A stretch of DNA of 64,000 nucleotides from Flavobacteriales bacterium (GCA_020635825.1 JACJZA010000008.1:124001-188000); one strand, 5' to 3'. Positions 53,911-63,997 are shown, counted from the stretch's first letter. The notes: a model not told the origin generated them from the sequence alone. Program-made: numbers and translations.

Positions 53911-54356
53911 AGAATTTGTTCAATGATATAATGAACACCATTAAAAGAGAAGGATTCCTTCTCTTTTTTTGTAAGTAATAATTTACCAATTGGTGAAATG
54001 GCAGAAATGACAAAGCAATCAAGACCTTCAACAGTAACTTTTCCTAGACTAACAGCAGTATAAAAACTACCCTTGTTTGTTTTGACCAAACTCCCTAAAC
54101 CAGCTGTTTCACTTTTTTTATTCAGATTAATTTGCTGTAACATATCTTTTAATTTAAATGCTTCAGCAAGTTGGACACTTAATTTTTCTGTTTCCAATTG
54201 AGCCATCGCCTTAGCAGTTTCGTGTTTGTCACCTGCTGTGCTTTTAGTCTCACTATTAGCGGATTCTTGGGTGTCTTGCATTAAAGTTGATAGCTCTTTA
54301 ATGCGATTTTCTATAATTTGTTGACAATTTTTGTATAGGAAATATTTTGTATTCAA
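53907..54356 (-). CDS. GreA/GreB-like coiled-coil protein, TTG start
   Basis: 149 aa starting at TTG 54356; the next ATG would remove the first helix. Layout: coiled coil (about 10-80, with DTQESANSETKSTAGDKHETAKAMAQ rich in polar residues), then a small beta domain (GLGSLVKTNKGSFYTAV .. AISPIGKLL). This is the Gre-factor-like family found across Bacteroidetes, often mis-named 3-oxoacyl-ACP synthase. It probably binds RNA polymerase, but the acidic tip residues of GreA cannot be confirmed. Confidence 0.72.
   Translation of the reverse strand: MNTKYFLYKNCQQIIENRIKELSTLMQDTQESANSETKSTAGDKHETAKAMAQLETEKLSVQLAEAFKLKDMLQQINLNKKSETAGLGSLVKTNKGSFYTAVSLGKVTVEGLDCFVISAISPIGKLLLTKKEKESFSFNGVHYIIEQIL
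53943..53970 (+). terminator. Terminator of yebC lying inside the convergent gene
   Basis: AAAAGAGAAGGA (53943-53954) is mirrored by TCCTTCTCTTTT (53956-53967), followed by T to 53970. In the minus-strand gene the same bases code for T-K-K-E-K-E-S near its C-terminus. Confidence 0.7.
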
Positions 54357-54369
54357 ATCTATTTTAGCA

Positions 54370-54960
54370 TTAGTTATATTTTATTCTGGTTGACAAATCT
54401 TGGTTTAGAATAATATATATTTCTTTCGGGGTGTATTCTTTAAAATATGGTAAAATAGGCTTTATCTTATTTAAATACTTTTTAAAAGTAACAAAATCTG
54501 CTTCAGAATATATATTGAACTTATAAGTATATGTTAAATCATTATTTATTTTAATAAATATTAAAGAGTTGCCATTTCTCTTAATATCTCTCATTCCTAG
54601 AGAGAACCCAGTATATCCATCATAAAAAACTATTAATTCTTTAATGGTGTCAAGTTTTATGGATTTTATTAGATTAGGTTTTTCAATCGAAATACTTTCT
54701 TTAGAAAAGTTTATTTCACCTATAAAGTTTTTTTCCTTAGGCCAATCTGGGTAATAATTTCTTAAATATTTATCTATCAGAATTAACAATAAAAATAATT
54801 GAATTAATAATATTATTGAAAGTAAAATATTTGAATTTAAAAAATAAACAAAAAAAATAATGAATGGAGTACTAATTAAAATTTCAATTAGACCATTGAT
54901 GACTCCATAGTTTTTTGTTACATCAAATAATTCATTGTAAAGTTTAAAATTAATTTTCAT
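54370..54960 (-). CDS. Membrane protein with PH-like domain
   Basis: 196 aa: two adjacent helices (about 22-40 and 44-64), then a beta-rich soluble domain (KEFNFIGEINFSKE type start, IKLDTIKELIVFYDGYTG) and a C-terminal helix. Same layout as the gene at 14496-14915, so they may be related. It starts right after the stop of the GNAT/nitrilase gene. Confidence 0.55.
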   Translation of the reverse strand: MKINFKLYNELFDVTKNYGVINGLIEILISTPFIIFFVYFLNSNILLSIILLIQLFLLLILIDKYLRNYYPDWPKEKNFIGEINFSKESISIEKPNLIKSIKLDTIKELIVFYDGYTGFSLGMRDIKRNGNSLIFIKINNDLTYTYKFNIYSEADFVTFKKYLNKIKPILPYFKEYTPKEIYIILNQDLSTRIKYN

Positions 54961-56478
54961 CTACTTTTTTCTTAACTCAAACAAATCGGTTCTTCTGTCA
55001 GTAAGGTTTTTAACGCTACCAAACTTGTTTAATTCTCTTAATAAGTCAATGTCAACGTCAGCAATTAAAATCATTTCGGTGTTTGGCGTTGCTTCAGCTT
55101 TAATTCCATTGGTAGGGAATGAAAAGTCGCACGGTGTAAACACCATCGATTGAGCATATTGTATATCCATATTATGAACATTAGGAAGATTACCAACACT
55201 TCCAGCAATGGCTACATAACATTCGTTTTCAATGGCTCTGGCTTGAGAGCAATTTCTAACTCTTGAATATCCATTTTGTGTATCGGTTAAGAAAGGCACA
55301 AATAAGATGTCCATACCATCATCAGCTAATAACCTACTTAATTCAGGAAATTCTGAATCGTAACAAATTAAAATACCAATTTTACCACAATCGGTATCAA
55401 ATGTCTTTAAATTGCTTCCTCCTTGTAATCCCCAGACTTTTGCTTCATCAGGAGTTACATGTAGTTTTTCATATCTTTCAAGGGTTCCATCTCTTCTACA
55501 TAAATAACCTACATTGTAAAGTCTCTCATTTCTAATTTCAGGCATACTACCCGTAATAATGTTAATGTTGTAAGAAATGGCTAATTCAGAAAAACGTTTT
55601 ACAATTTCTTCGGTATGTTTGGCTAACTCACGAATGGCTTCGTGTTCAGAAAGGTGATTGTTTTCAGCCATTAACGGAGCGTTGAAAAACTCAGGAAAAA
55701 GAGCAAAATCGGAACGATAACCGGAAACAGCATCCACAAAATACTCTACTTGTTGCATTAGTTCTTCAAAGGTCTGATAAGGTCGCATTTGCCATTGTAT
55801 CAAACCTAATCGAACTATTTTTTTTATGGTATTGGTTATGTTAGTCTGCTTTTCATAATATATGTTGTCCCATTCCAACAGTACAGCATATTCGTTAGAG
55901 GCTTGATCTCCCTCTAAGTAACCTTTTAATACCTTTGTTGGGTGAAAATCGTTTGACATTTGAAAGTTCAAAACAGGGTCTTGAATCTCTTTTCTCTTTA
56001 CTTTCTCAATGTATTCTTTTGGGGTAATTTGATCAGCATATTTATGATAATTAGGTATTCTGCCTCCAAATGCTATTCCTCTTAAATTTAATTTTTCGCA
56101 TAATTCTTTTCTATAATCGTATAATCTTCTAGCGAGTCTTAAACCTCTAAATTCAGGTTTAATAAAAACATCAATACCATAAAGTACATCACCATTATCG
56201 TTGTGAGTGTTAAAAGTATAATCTCCTGTTATTTGTTTGTATGTATGTTTGCTATCAATCTTTTCATACTCAACAATAATAGAAAGGGCACAACCTGCAA
56301 TTTGGTTATTCACTTTAATTACAACTTGTCCTTCGGGGAATTTAGTTAATAATGATTGAATGTGATTTTCTTTCCAATACGAATCAGGCATGCTGGTGTA
56401 AGACTCAATCATGGCTTGTTTTAACTCTTGGTAATCGTTTAAACTTAAAAGCGATAATTCAATGTTTTCAATTTCCAT
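54961..56478 (-). CDS. GNAT acetyltransferase / carbon-nitrogen hydrolase fusion
   Basis: 505 aa. The N-domain (1-190) is a GNAT fold (DVFIKPEFRGLRLARRLYDYR, the acetyl-CoA loop R-G-x-R-x-A). The C-domain (about 225-500) is a nitrilase-superfamily hydrolase with the triad E in LFPEFFNAP (about 262), K in YEKLHVTP (about 341) and C in ILICYDSEFPEL (about 369). Such fusions are known in many bacteria; substrate unknown, probably a small amide. The next gene's ATG abuts its stop. Confidence 0.9.
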   Translation of the reverse strand: MEIENIELSLLSLNDYQELKQAMIESYTSMPDSYWKENHIQSLLTKFPEGQVVIKVNNQIAGCALSIIVEYEKIDSKHTYKQITGDYTFNTHNDNGDVLYGIDVFIKPEFRGLRLARRLYDYRKELCEKLNLRGIAFGGRIPNYHKYADQITPKEYIEKVKRKEIQDPVLNFQMSNDFHPTKVLKGYLEGDQASNEYAVLLEWDNIYYEKQTNITNTIKKIVRLGLIQWQMRPYQTFEELMQQVEYFVDAVSGYRSDFALFPEFFNAPLMAENNHLSEHEAIRELAKHTEEIVKRFSELAISYNINIITGSMPEIRNERLYNVGYLCRRDGTLERYEKLHVTPDEAKVWGLQGGSNLKTFDTDCGKIGILICYDSEFPELSRLLADDGMDILFVPFLTDTQNGYSRVRNCSQARAIENECYVAIAGSVGNLPNVHNMDIQYAQSMVFTPCDFSFPTNGIKAEATPNTEMILIADVDIDLLRELNKFGSVKNLTDRRTDLFELRKK

Positions 56479-56649
56479 TTTGTAAAATGATGAAGTTTGT
56501 TTACCTCAAACTTACTCAACAATTAGAGATTTTATTGATGTAAATAATTTTTTTATGATGGATTTAAACCTTAAGCTATTCTACTAGTCAAAGTTTATTT
56601 TAAGAATATATGTATCAACATCAATTTTAGTAATTTCGTCACTTTGAAA

Positions 56650-59052
56650 ATGAGCATGAAACAACTCCTTTTAACTTTTTTAATGATAGCACCATTATGG
56701 ATGATGGGGCAAAAACATAAGTTAACTGGACAAGTTTTAGATAATCAAGGTCAGCCATTACCCTATGTTTCTGTTGGGGTTTTCAATCAAAAAGACTCTA
56801 CTTACACCAAAGGTGCAGCTACTGAAATCAATGGTAAATTTTCCGTTGAATTACCCGTAGGAACCTATTATGCTTTGATTTCATTTTTGAGTTTTGAAAC
56901 TAAAACCATTAAAGATATTAAAATAAGCAACCAGGGTGTTGATTTAAAGAAAATTACCATGAAACCATCTATTGCCAATTTAGAAGAGTTTGAATTGGTA
57001 GAAGAAAAGAAATTGATGGAGTTGGACTTGGATAAGCGTGTATTTAATGTAGATAAGGATGTAACCAATCAAGGTGCTAATGCTACAGAAATATTAGATA
57101 ATGTTCCTTCTGTTTCTGTTGATGTAGATGGAAATGTGAGTTTAAGAGGAAGCGGAAATGTTCGGATTTTGATTAATGGAAAACCATCAGGAATGACAGG
57201 AATGAGTACTTCTGATGCACTAAAACAATTACAAGGAAATCAAATTGAAAAAATTGAAGTCATTACCAATCCATCATCAAGATATGATGCTGAAGGAGAA
57301 GTTGGAATCATCAATATTGTTTTAAAAAGGGATAAGCGCGAAGGTATTAATGGAATTATTAATGTAGATATAGGTTACCCTGCAAATTATGGGGGTGGCG
57401 CTAATTTTACAGTAAAAAGAAAATCGTTCAGTGTTTTTTCCGGTTATGGAATCAATTATAGAAATTCTCCCGGTTTTTCAGATTCTTACCAAAAGTTTAC
57501 TTATCCTGACACCAGTTTTAGCTATACCAGTGAATCGGAAATGAACAGATATACTTTAAATCATAATTTTAGATTGGGAACTGAAGTATTCTTTTCGGAA
57601 AAAAGCTCCGTTACTTTATCAGGAAATTATTCAATAGGTGATGGAACCAATACCAGTGATTTAACTTATTCCGATTTTGATATTAACAACATAGCCAAAC
57701 AAGTTGTAACCCGTGATGAAGATGAAGATAAAGATTTATCTAATCATGATATTTCATTGAATTATCGCAAAAGTTTTGACCAAAAAGACAGACTTTTTAC
57801 ACTTGACCTACAGCAATCTGAGAGTAAAGATTTTGAACACTCAACTATTCTACAAAACAATAATGTAAATAGCGCTGAAAATACTCAGCAACGAATTTTT
57901 AACAACGAAAGTTCAACCAATTATCTATTTCAAACCGATTATATTCATCCTATAAAAAATGGAAAACTTGAAATGGGTTTAAAAGCTACCTTAAGAGAAG
58001 TGGTGGATGATTATGGCGTTGCTCAGTTTAATGATAGTATCAATGTTTGGGAATATGTAGATGGATTTAAAAATGAAGTGATATACAATGAAGATGTTTA
58101 TGCTGCTTATCTAATGTATGGGAATAAAATCAAAAACTTTTCTTATCAATTGGGAGTTCGTTCAGAGTATTCGGATGTAAAAACTAATCTTACCTTAACT
58201 AAAGAAGTAAATAACAGAGATTATTTAAACTTCTTCCCGAGCACCCATTTTTCTTATGAGTTAAAGAAAGGAAATTCATTGCAATTGGGTTACAGTAAAA
58301 GAATACAAAGACCAAGACATTGGTGGCTGTTGCCATTTTTTAGTTTTAGCGATTCGAGAAACAATTTTTCAGGAAACCCTAATCTAAATCCCGAATTTTC
58401 TGATGCATTTGAATTAGGACATCTTAAATATTGGGAAAAAGGTTCTTTGTTGACAAGTGTTTATTATCGTTATACCATTAATGTAATTGAACGAATTAGT
58501 TTTTCTGATACAGAAGGAATTACCCGTCGTTTACCAATCAATTTAGGGTTTACCAATGCAGTTGGGGTAGAGTTTTCAGGAGGTTATGAATTGTTAAAGT
58601 GGTGGAATTTAAGAGGAAGTTTTAATTTTTTCAGACAAATTACTGAAGGTAATTATGCCGGTGTAGATTACAATAGTGATGCCCTTGCCTGGTCAACACG
58701 TATTAATTCTAAATGGACTATTAAAAAGAAACTGAACACACAAGCGGCATTTAATTATGATGCTCCTCAAAATTCACCACAAGGGAAAACCCTTTCTAGA
58801 TATGCATTGGATTTAGGAGCTTCCATTGATGTATTAAAAGGAAATGGAACCATTAGTTTTAATGCCAAAGATGTTTTTAATACCCGTAAACGAAGAAGTA
58901 TTTCGTACGGAGAATACTTTACCTCAGAAAGTGCTATGCAATGGCGTTCACGATTTTTTAGATTGAGTTTTACTTACCGTATTAATCAAAAGAAAAAAAG
59001 AGGTGAAGAACGTAACTTCAATAATTTTGATGATGGAGGAGGAGAGGGATAA
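56650..59052 (+). CDS. TonB-dependent receptor (OMP beta-barrel family with CarboxypepD-reg domain)
   Basis: 800 aa from ATG 56650; ATG 56656 would give the neater signal MKQLLLTFLMIAPLWMMGQ. CarboxypepD_reg domain (about 20-105: LTGQVLDNQGQPLPYVSVG), plug (about 130-225: EILDNVPSVSVDVDGNVSLRG, INGKPSG, I-E-V-I-T-N-P-S-S-R-Y-D-A-E-G), then a long barrel ending in aromatic strands. This is the branch with IEVITNPSSRYDAEG, often nutrient or metal related. TAATTTCG (56631-56638) is a likely -7 box. The substrate cannot be told from sequence. Confidence 0.9.
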   Translation: MSMKQLLLTFLMIAPLWMMGQKHKLTGQVLDNQGQPLPYVSVGVFNQKDSTYTKGAATEINGKFSVELPVGTYYALISFLSFETKTIKDIKISNQGVDLKKITMKPSIANLEEFELVEEKKLMELDLDKRVFNVDKDVTNQGANATEILDNVPSVSVDVDGNVSLRGSGNVRILINGKPSGMTGMSTSDALKQLQGNQIEKIEVITNPSSRYDAEGEVGIINIVLKRDKREGINGIINVDIGYPANYGGGANFTVKRKSFSVFSGYGINYRNSPGFSDSYQKFTYPDTSFSYTSESEMNRYTLNHNFRLGTEVFFSEKSSVTLSGNYSIGDGTNTSDLTYSDFDINNIAKQVVTRDEDEDKDLSNHDISLNYRKSFDQKDRLFTLDLQQSESKDFEHSTILQNNNVNSAENTQQRIFNNESSTNYLFQTDYIHPIKNGKLEMGLKATLREVVDDYGVAQFNDSINVWEYVDGFKNEVIYNEDVYAAYLMYGNKIKNFSYQLGVRSEYSDVKTNLTLTKEVNNRDYLNFFPSTHFSYELKKGNSLQLGYSKRIQRPRHWWLLPFFSFSDSRNNFSGNPNLNPEFSDAFELGHLKYWEKGSLLTSVYYRYTINVIERISFSDTEGITRRLPINLGFTNAVGVEFSGGYELLKWWNLRGSFNFFRQITEGNYAGVDYNSDALAWSTRINSKWTIKKKLNTQAAFNYDAPQNSPQGKTLSRYALDLGASIDVLKGNGTISFNAKDVFNTRKRRSISYGEYFTSESAMQWRSRFFRLSFTYRINQKKKRGEERNFNNFDDGGGEG

Positions 59053-59130
59053 TCCTTTAAAATAGGCAATTAACAGTATTTTAACAGTATGAATTATTAA
59101 GCATTGATTACATTCTGTAATTTTACACCA

Positions 59131-59523
59131 ATGAAAAGTACTTTTATTAAATACTTCTTATCAATTTTCATTTTCCTTTTTTGGGGATATTCTTTAATTG
59201 GTAATACTAAAAGTATTTCATTAGAAATCAACAAAGAGTTATTAAATACTCCACATTTAGTGGTGAAATCTTCCTCTCCAGATTCTAAAGATCACAACAA
59301 AAAAATTGACATCATTGTCGAAAATGAAAAAAATGAAGAAGATGAAGATAAAATAGAAGACGAAGAATATTTATCTACTCATTTTGATAGTTTTGTTGAC
59401 TTATTATTAAATCGATTACAACAAAATCACAATCAAAAAGAATTTAAAGTACAAACTCCTTTTCAGTACTTTAAATATCATTTTATTTCCAGATACATCA
59501 TTCTGGAAGTTTTCAGAATATAA
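59131..59523 (+). CDS. Small exported protein of unknown function
   Basis: 130 aa from ATG 59131 (a TTG at 59104 gives 9 more residues). Signal or anchor helix MKSTFIKYFLSIFIFLFWGYSLIG, then a strongly acidic stretch (EKNEEDEDKIEDEE, about 68-81), then a helical C-terminus rich in F, Y and H. It follows the TonB receptor and precedes the RND pair. No family recognised. Confidence 0.55.
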   Translation: MKSTFIKYFLSIFIFLFWGYSLIGNTKSISLEINKELLNTPHLVVKSSSPDSKDHNKKIDIIVENEKNEEDEDKIEDEEYLSTHFDSFVDLLLNRLQQNHNQKEFKVQTPFQYFKYHFISRYIILEVFRI

Positions 59524-59534
59524 AAATATTTAAT

Positions 59535-59553
59535 GTTTCTTCATTGAAGAAAC
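59535..59553 (+). other. Perfect 8-bp hairpin in the leader of the efflux operon
   Basis: GTTTCTTC and GAAGAAAC flank a 3-base loop, 12 bases after the stop at 59523; no clear U run follows. A second, looser inverted repeat (ATGCATCC .. GGTGCAT) lies at about 59565-59596. Could be a weak terminator, RNA stabiliser or operator. Confidence 0.35.
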
Positions 59554-59650
59554 CAATTCTTTAAATGCATCCTAATTAATATTAAGTTGGTGCATAATGC
59601 CATTTGTTTGGTTTTCAATCAGTTTATTTTATTTAATAATTTATAAGTCA

Positions 59651-60733
59651 ATGAAAAAAAGATTCATTCTAATTGGGATAATAGGCTCAATAAGTTTTTT
59701 TAGTTGTCAATCAGAAAAAGGTCATAAAGAAGAAGATGTAAAGTATTTAGTGACGTCTCCTTTAAAAAAAGATACGGTAATAACGAAAGATTATGTCTGT
59801 CAAATTAAATCAATACAACATATTGAACTTAGGGCTTTAGAAAAAGGGTATCTGGAAAATATTTATGTAGATGAAGGTCAATTTGTCAAAAAAGGTCAAC
59901 CTATGTTTCAAATTATGCCTATGCTTTATCAGGCAGAAATGAAAAGAGCCGAAGCGGAAGCTAATTTCGCCGAGATAGAGTATTTAAATACTAAATCATT
60001 AGCAGATAGCAATATTGTTTCTAAAAATGAATTAGCATTAGCCAAAGCCAAATTAGATAAGGCAAATGCGGAATTATCTTTAGCCCAGGTGCACTTAAGT
60101 TTTACCCAAATTAAGGCTCCTTTTGATGGTATTATGGATCGTTTCCAAGTAAGATTAGGTAGTCTTTTGGAAGATGGAGAATTGCTAACAAGTTTATCTG
60201 ATAATAGTCAGATGTGGGTTTATTTTAATGTCCCTGAAGTAGAATACCTTGATTATATGTCAAACATAAATAAAGACAGTTTAATGAAAGTAGAATTATT
60301 AATGGCTAATAACAAGTTTTTTAAATACTCTGGTGTAGTAGAAACTATAGAAGCAGATTTTAATAATGAGACAGGTAATATTGCATTTAGAGCAACCTTT
60401 CCTAACCCCGAAGGACTATTGCGCCATGGAGAAACAGGAACAGTGAGAATCACCAATCCAATTAAAGATGCTCTCATCATTCCTCAAAAAACAACTTTCG
60501 AAATTTTAGATCAGAAATATGTTTTTGTCATTGATAAAGATCATCATATTAAGTCTAGAAGCATTAAAGTGGATGCAGAACTTCCTCATTTGTATATTGT
60601 TTCTGACGGATTGAAAGAAGGTGATAAAATTCTTTTAGAAGGATTAAGAAAAGTTAAAGAGAATGATAAAATCGAATATGAGTTTGTTCAACCTAAAAAG
60701 GTATTATCTCATTTAGAATTATATGCAGAGTAA
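59651..60733 (+). CDS. RND efflux periplasmic adaptor (AcrA/MexA family), lipoprotein
   Basis: 360 aa from ATG 59651 (the frame runs back to 59597). Lipobox SFFSC. Order: barrel-sandwich half (LEKGYLENIYVDEGQFVKKGQPMFQI), helical hairpin (YQAEMKRAEAEANFAEIEY .. AKAKLDKANAELSLAQ), second sandwich half (FTQIKAPFDGIMDRFQVRLG), and membrane-proximal domains to the end. It links the inner-membrane pump, encoded 21 bases later, with an outer-membrane channel that is not in the window. Confidence 0.92.
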   Translation: MKKRFILIGIIGSISFFSCQSEKGHKEEDVKYLVTSPLKKDTVITKDYVCQIKSIQHIELRALEKGYLENIYVDEGQFVKKGQPMFQIMPMLYQAEMKRAEAEANFAEIEYLNTKSLADSNIVSKNELALAKAKLDKANAELSLAQVHLSFTQIKAPFDGIMDRFQVRLGSLLEDGELLTSLSDNSQMWVYFNVPEVEYLDYMSNINKDSLMKVELLMANNKFFKYSGVVETIEADFNNETGNIAFRATFPNPEGLLRHGETGTVRITNPIKDALIIPQKTTFEILDQKYVFVIDKDHHIKSRSIKVDAELPHLYIVSDGLKEGDKILLEGLRKVKENDKIEYEFVQPKKVLSHLELYAE

Positions 60734-60754
60734 TAATTCTTAAAACACATTATT

Positions 60755-63700
60755 ATGTTTAGTAAAATTATTCATAGACCTGTATTCGCAATCGTTATTT
60801 CGGTTATTATCGTTTTTACAGGTTTGTTGGCCATAAAACAGTTGCCAACATCGCAATTTCCACAAATTGCTCCTACAACAGTCAACATTTTTATTGCTTA
60901 TCCTGGTTCTAGTGCCGATGTATTAGTTAAATCAACACTTATCACATTAGAAAATGCCATAAATGGTGTTCAAGGAATGCGTTATATAGCTACTGATGCT
61001 ACCAGTGCTGGTGAGGCTACATTAAGGGTCATTTTTGAACCTGGAACAGACCCAAACCAGGCAGTTATTCGGGTAAAAACAAGGGTTGACCAAGTAATGC
61101 CATTATTACCGGAGTTGGTTCAACGAGAAGGGGTAATTATTACTCCTATTCAGCCAAGTATGTTAATGTATGTAAATCTCTATAGCAAGGATAACAAACT
61201 AGATGAGAAGTTTTTATACAACTATGCGAATGTTCATATGATACCTGAAATTAACCGTATCAAAGGTATTGCACGCTCAACTATTTTGGGAAGTAGAACT
61301 TATGCAATGAGGGTATGGTTAAATCCCAACAGAATGAGAGCCTATAGTATTTCTGTAGATGATGTAATGGAAGCGATGGCTGAACAAAGTATCATTGGCC
61401 GTCCAGGTAGAATTGGTCAAAGTTCAGGAATTCAGGCACAATCATTAGAATACGTATTAACTTATAAAGGAAGGTACAATAAGCCAGAACAATATGAGGA
61501 CATTATTATTCGTGCAAATGAAGAAGGAGAAAGTATTCATTTGAGAGACATTGCCAAAGTAGAGCTGGGAAGTGAATTTTTTGATATCTATTCCAATTTA
61601 GATGGTCATCCCTCAGCTGCCATTGTTTTAAAACAAACAGTAGGAAGTAATGCCAATGAAGTAATTGAAAGTGTGAAGGAAAAGTTAAAAGAAATGAAAG
61701 AGATTTTTCCTCCGGGTGTAGACTACAAAATTAGCTATGACGTTTCGCAATTTCTTGATGCTTCAATAGAACAAGTAATACACACCTTAAGAGATGCCTT
61801 TATTTTAGTAGCAATTGTTGTATTCTTGTTTTTAGGAGATTGGCGTTCAACACTTATTCCTATTCTAGCAGTTCCTGTATCATTAATTGGAGCCTTCTTT
61901 GTGCTACAAATGTTCGGAATGTCTATTAATTTAATTACCCTTTTTGCATTGGTGTTGGCAATTGGTATTGTGGTAGATGATGCTATTGTAGTGGTAGAAG
62001 CCGTTCATGCCAAAATGGAGGAAGAGCATTTGTCTCCATACAATGCAGTTAGAAAAGTAATGGGAGAGATTAGCGGAGCTATCATTGCCATTACACTGGT
62101 AATGGTTTCGGTATTTGTTCCTATTGCCTTTATGACCGGACCAGTAGGTACTTTTTATCGTCAGTTTTCTATTACCATGGCGAGTTCTATTATTTTATCA
62201 GCAATTGTAGCATTAACATTAACACCGGTCTTGTGTGCCATGATTCTTAAAAATAATCACGGAAAGGCAAGAAGAAGAACTCCGGTAAATCGTTTTATTG
62301 ATTGGTTCAATGCTCGTTTCGAAAAATTAACTGGAAGATATGTCAAGTTGTTAAACGTGATTGTGAATCGTAGATTGGTGACTTTCCTTGTTTTATTAGT
62401 ATTTTCTATAGGAATTGTAGGAGTAAATAAAATACTTCCAGGAGGATTTATACCGGGAGAAGATCAAGGGACAATTTATGCCATTATCCAAACGCCTCCC
62501 GGAGCAACATTAGAGAGAACCAATCAGGTATCTAGAGAATTACAAAAAATATGTGAAGAGGTAGAAGGGGTAGAATCTGTTTCTTCTTTGGCAGGATATG
62601 AAATTATGACTGAAGGTAGAGGTTCAAATGCAGGTACCTGTTTGATTAATTTAAAACCATGGTCAGAACGTCATCATTCAGTTCATGAGATAATGGAAGA
62701 ACTGGAAGAAAAGACACAAAACTTAGGTGCAATTGTCGAGTATTTTGAACCTCCAGCTGTTCCCGGATTTGGTTCTTCTGGTGGTTTCTCTATGCGTTTA
62801 TTAGATAAAAATACAGAAACTGATTACCATGAGTTCGATAAAATCAACAAAGATTTTATGGAAGAATTGAGTAAACGAAAAGAGTTGACAGGTTTGTTTA
62901 CCTTTTTTGCAGCCAACTATCCTCAGTACGAATTAGAAATTGACAATAAAGCAGCCATGCAAAAAGGTGTTTCTATTGGAAAAGCCATGGAAAATCTTAA
63001 CATCTTAATTGGTTCCACTTATGAGCAAGGATTTATTCGTTTTGGTAGATTTTTTAAGGTTTATGTTCAGTCATCGCCAGAGTTTAGAAAGCTTCCTTCT
63101 GATGTGTTAAATCTTTTTGTAAAAAACGAAGAAGGAGAAATGGTTCCTTACTCTTCATTTATGAAAATGAAAAAAACACAAGGGCCTAACGAAATTACTC
63201 GTTACAATATGTATAATTCAGCATCAATCAGAGGTTTGCCTGCAAAAGGATATACAACTGCTGATGCTATTAAAAGTATTAGAGAAGTTGCAGAACAAAC
63301 CTTACCAAGAGGTTATGATATTGCGTGGGAAGATTTGTCTTATGATGAAGCACAAAGAGGGAATGAATCTGTGTATATTTTTATTGTAGTACTAATTTTC
63401 GTTTACTTGGTGTTGGCAGCTCAATACGAAAGTTTCTTGTTGCCATTGGCGGTTATTTTTTCATTACCTGTCGGAATTTTTGGTTCATTCTTGTTATTAA
63501 AATTTATGGGATTGGCAAATGACATTTATGCCCAAGTTGGTTTAATTATGTTGGTGGGATTGTTGGGTAAAAATGCCGTACTGATTGTTGAGTTTGCTGT
63601 TCAGAAACGACGACAAGGTTCATCGGTATTAGATGCAGCAATTGAGGGAGCCAAAGTACGTTTCAGACCTATTTTGATGACTTCCTTTGCTTTTGTTGCA

Positions 63701-63997
63701 GGATTAATTCCTTTGGTAATAGCTACCGGAGCCGGTGCTATTGGTAACAGAACCATTGGTGGTTCTGCTTTAGGAGGAATGTTGTTGGGTACTATTTTCG
63801 GAGTGATTATAATTCCGGGCTTGTATTACATTTTTGGAAAAATGGCAGATGGTCGTCAGCTTATCAGAGATGAGGCAAACGAAAGTTTATCTGAAAACAT
63901 TGTTAGGTCGAGTGAGGAGCAAAGTAAAATGCTCGAAAATCTCCGAAATGCTAACAGTAAGCTTAGAAAACTACTAAAGAGAAATAAGAATAAGTAA
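60755..63997 (+). CDS. RND multidrug efflux transporter, AcrB/HAE1 family
   Basis: 1080 aa, full length, ending three bases before the window edge. Begins MFSKIIHRPVFAIVISVII; TM4 has GIVVDDAIVVVEAVHAKMEE with the two proton-relay Asp; TM10 LLGKNAVLIVEFAVQKR has the relay Lys; RFRPILMTSFAFVAGLIPL and R-T-I-G-G-S-A-L-G-G close the second half. The C-terminal 30 residues are charged. Exports drugs or lipophilic compounds with the adaptor at 59651; a TolC-like gene is expected beyond the window. Confidence 0.95.
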   Translation: MFSKIIHRPVFAIVISVIIVFTGLLAIKQLPTSQFPQIAPTTVNIFIAYPGSSADVLVKSTLITLENAINGVQGMRYIATDATSAGEATLRVIFEPGTDPNQAVIRVKTRVDQVMPLLPELVQREGVIITPIQPSMLMYVNLYSKDNKLDEKFLYNYANVHMIPEINRIKGIARSTILGSRTYAMRVWLNPNRMRAYSISVDDVMEAMAEQSIIGRPGRIGQSSGIQAQSLEYVLTYKGRYNKPEQYEDIIIRANEEGESIHLRDIAKVELGSEFFDIYSNLDGHPSAAIVLKQTVGSNANEVIESVKEKLKEMKEIFPPGVDYKISYDVSQFLDASIEQVIHTLRDAFILVAIVVFLFLGDWRSTLIPILAVPVSLIGAFFVLQMFGMSINLITLFALVLAIGIVVDDAIVVVEAVHAKMEEEHLSPYNAVRKVMGEISGAIIAITLVMVSVFVPIAFMTGPVGTFYRQFSITMASSIILSAIVALTLTPVLCAMILKNNHGKARRRTPVNRFIDWFNARFEKLTGRYVKLLNVIVNRRLVTFLVLLVFSIGIVGVNKILPGGFIPGEDQGTIYAIIQTPPGATLERTNQVSRELQKICEEVEGVESVSSLAGYEIMTEGRGSNAGTCLINLKPWSERHHSVHEIMEELEEKTQNLGAIVEYFEPPAVPGFGSSGGFSMRLLDKNTETDYHEFDKINKDFMEELSKRKELTGLFTFFAANYPQYELEIDNKAAMQKGVSIGKAMENLNILIGSTYEQGFIRFGRFFKVYVQSSPEFRKLPSDVLNLFVKNEEGEMVPYSSFMKMKKTQGPNEITRYNMYNSASIRGLPAKGYTTADAIKSIREVAEQTLPRGYDIAWEDLSYDEAQRGNESVYIFIVVLIFVYLVLAAQYESFLLPLAVIFSLPVGIFGSFLLLKFMGLANDIYAQVGLIMLVGLLGKNAVLIVEFAVQKRRQGSSVLDAAIEGAKVRFRPILMTSFAFVAGLIPLVIATGAGAIGNRTIGGSALGGMLLGTIFGVIIIPGLYYIFGKMADGRQLIRDEANESLSENIVRSSEEQSKMLENLRNANSKLRKLLKRNKNK

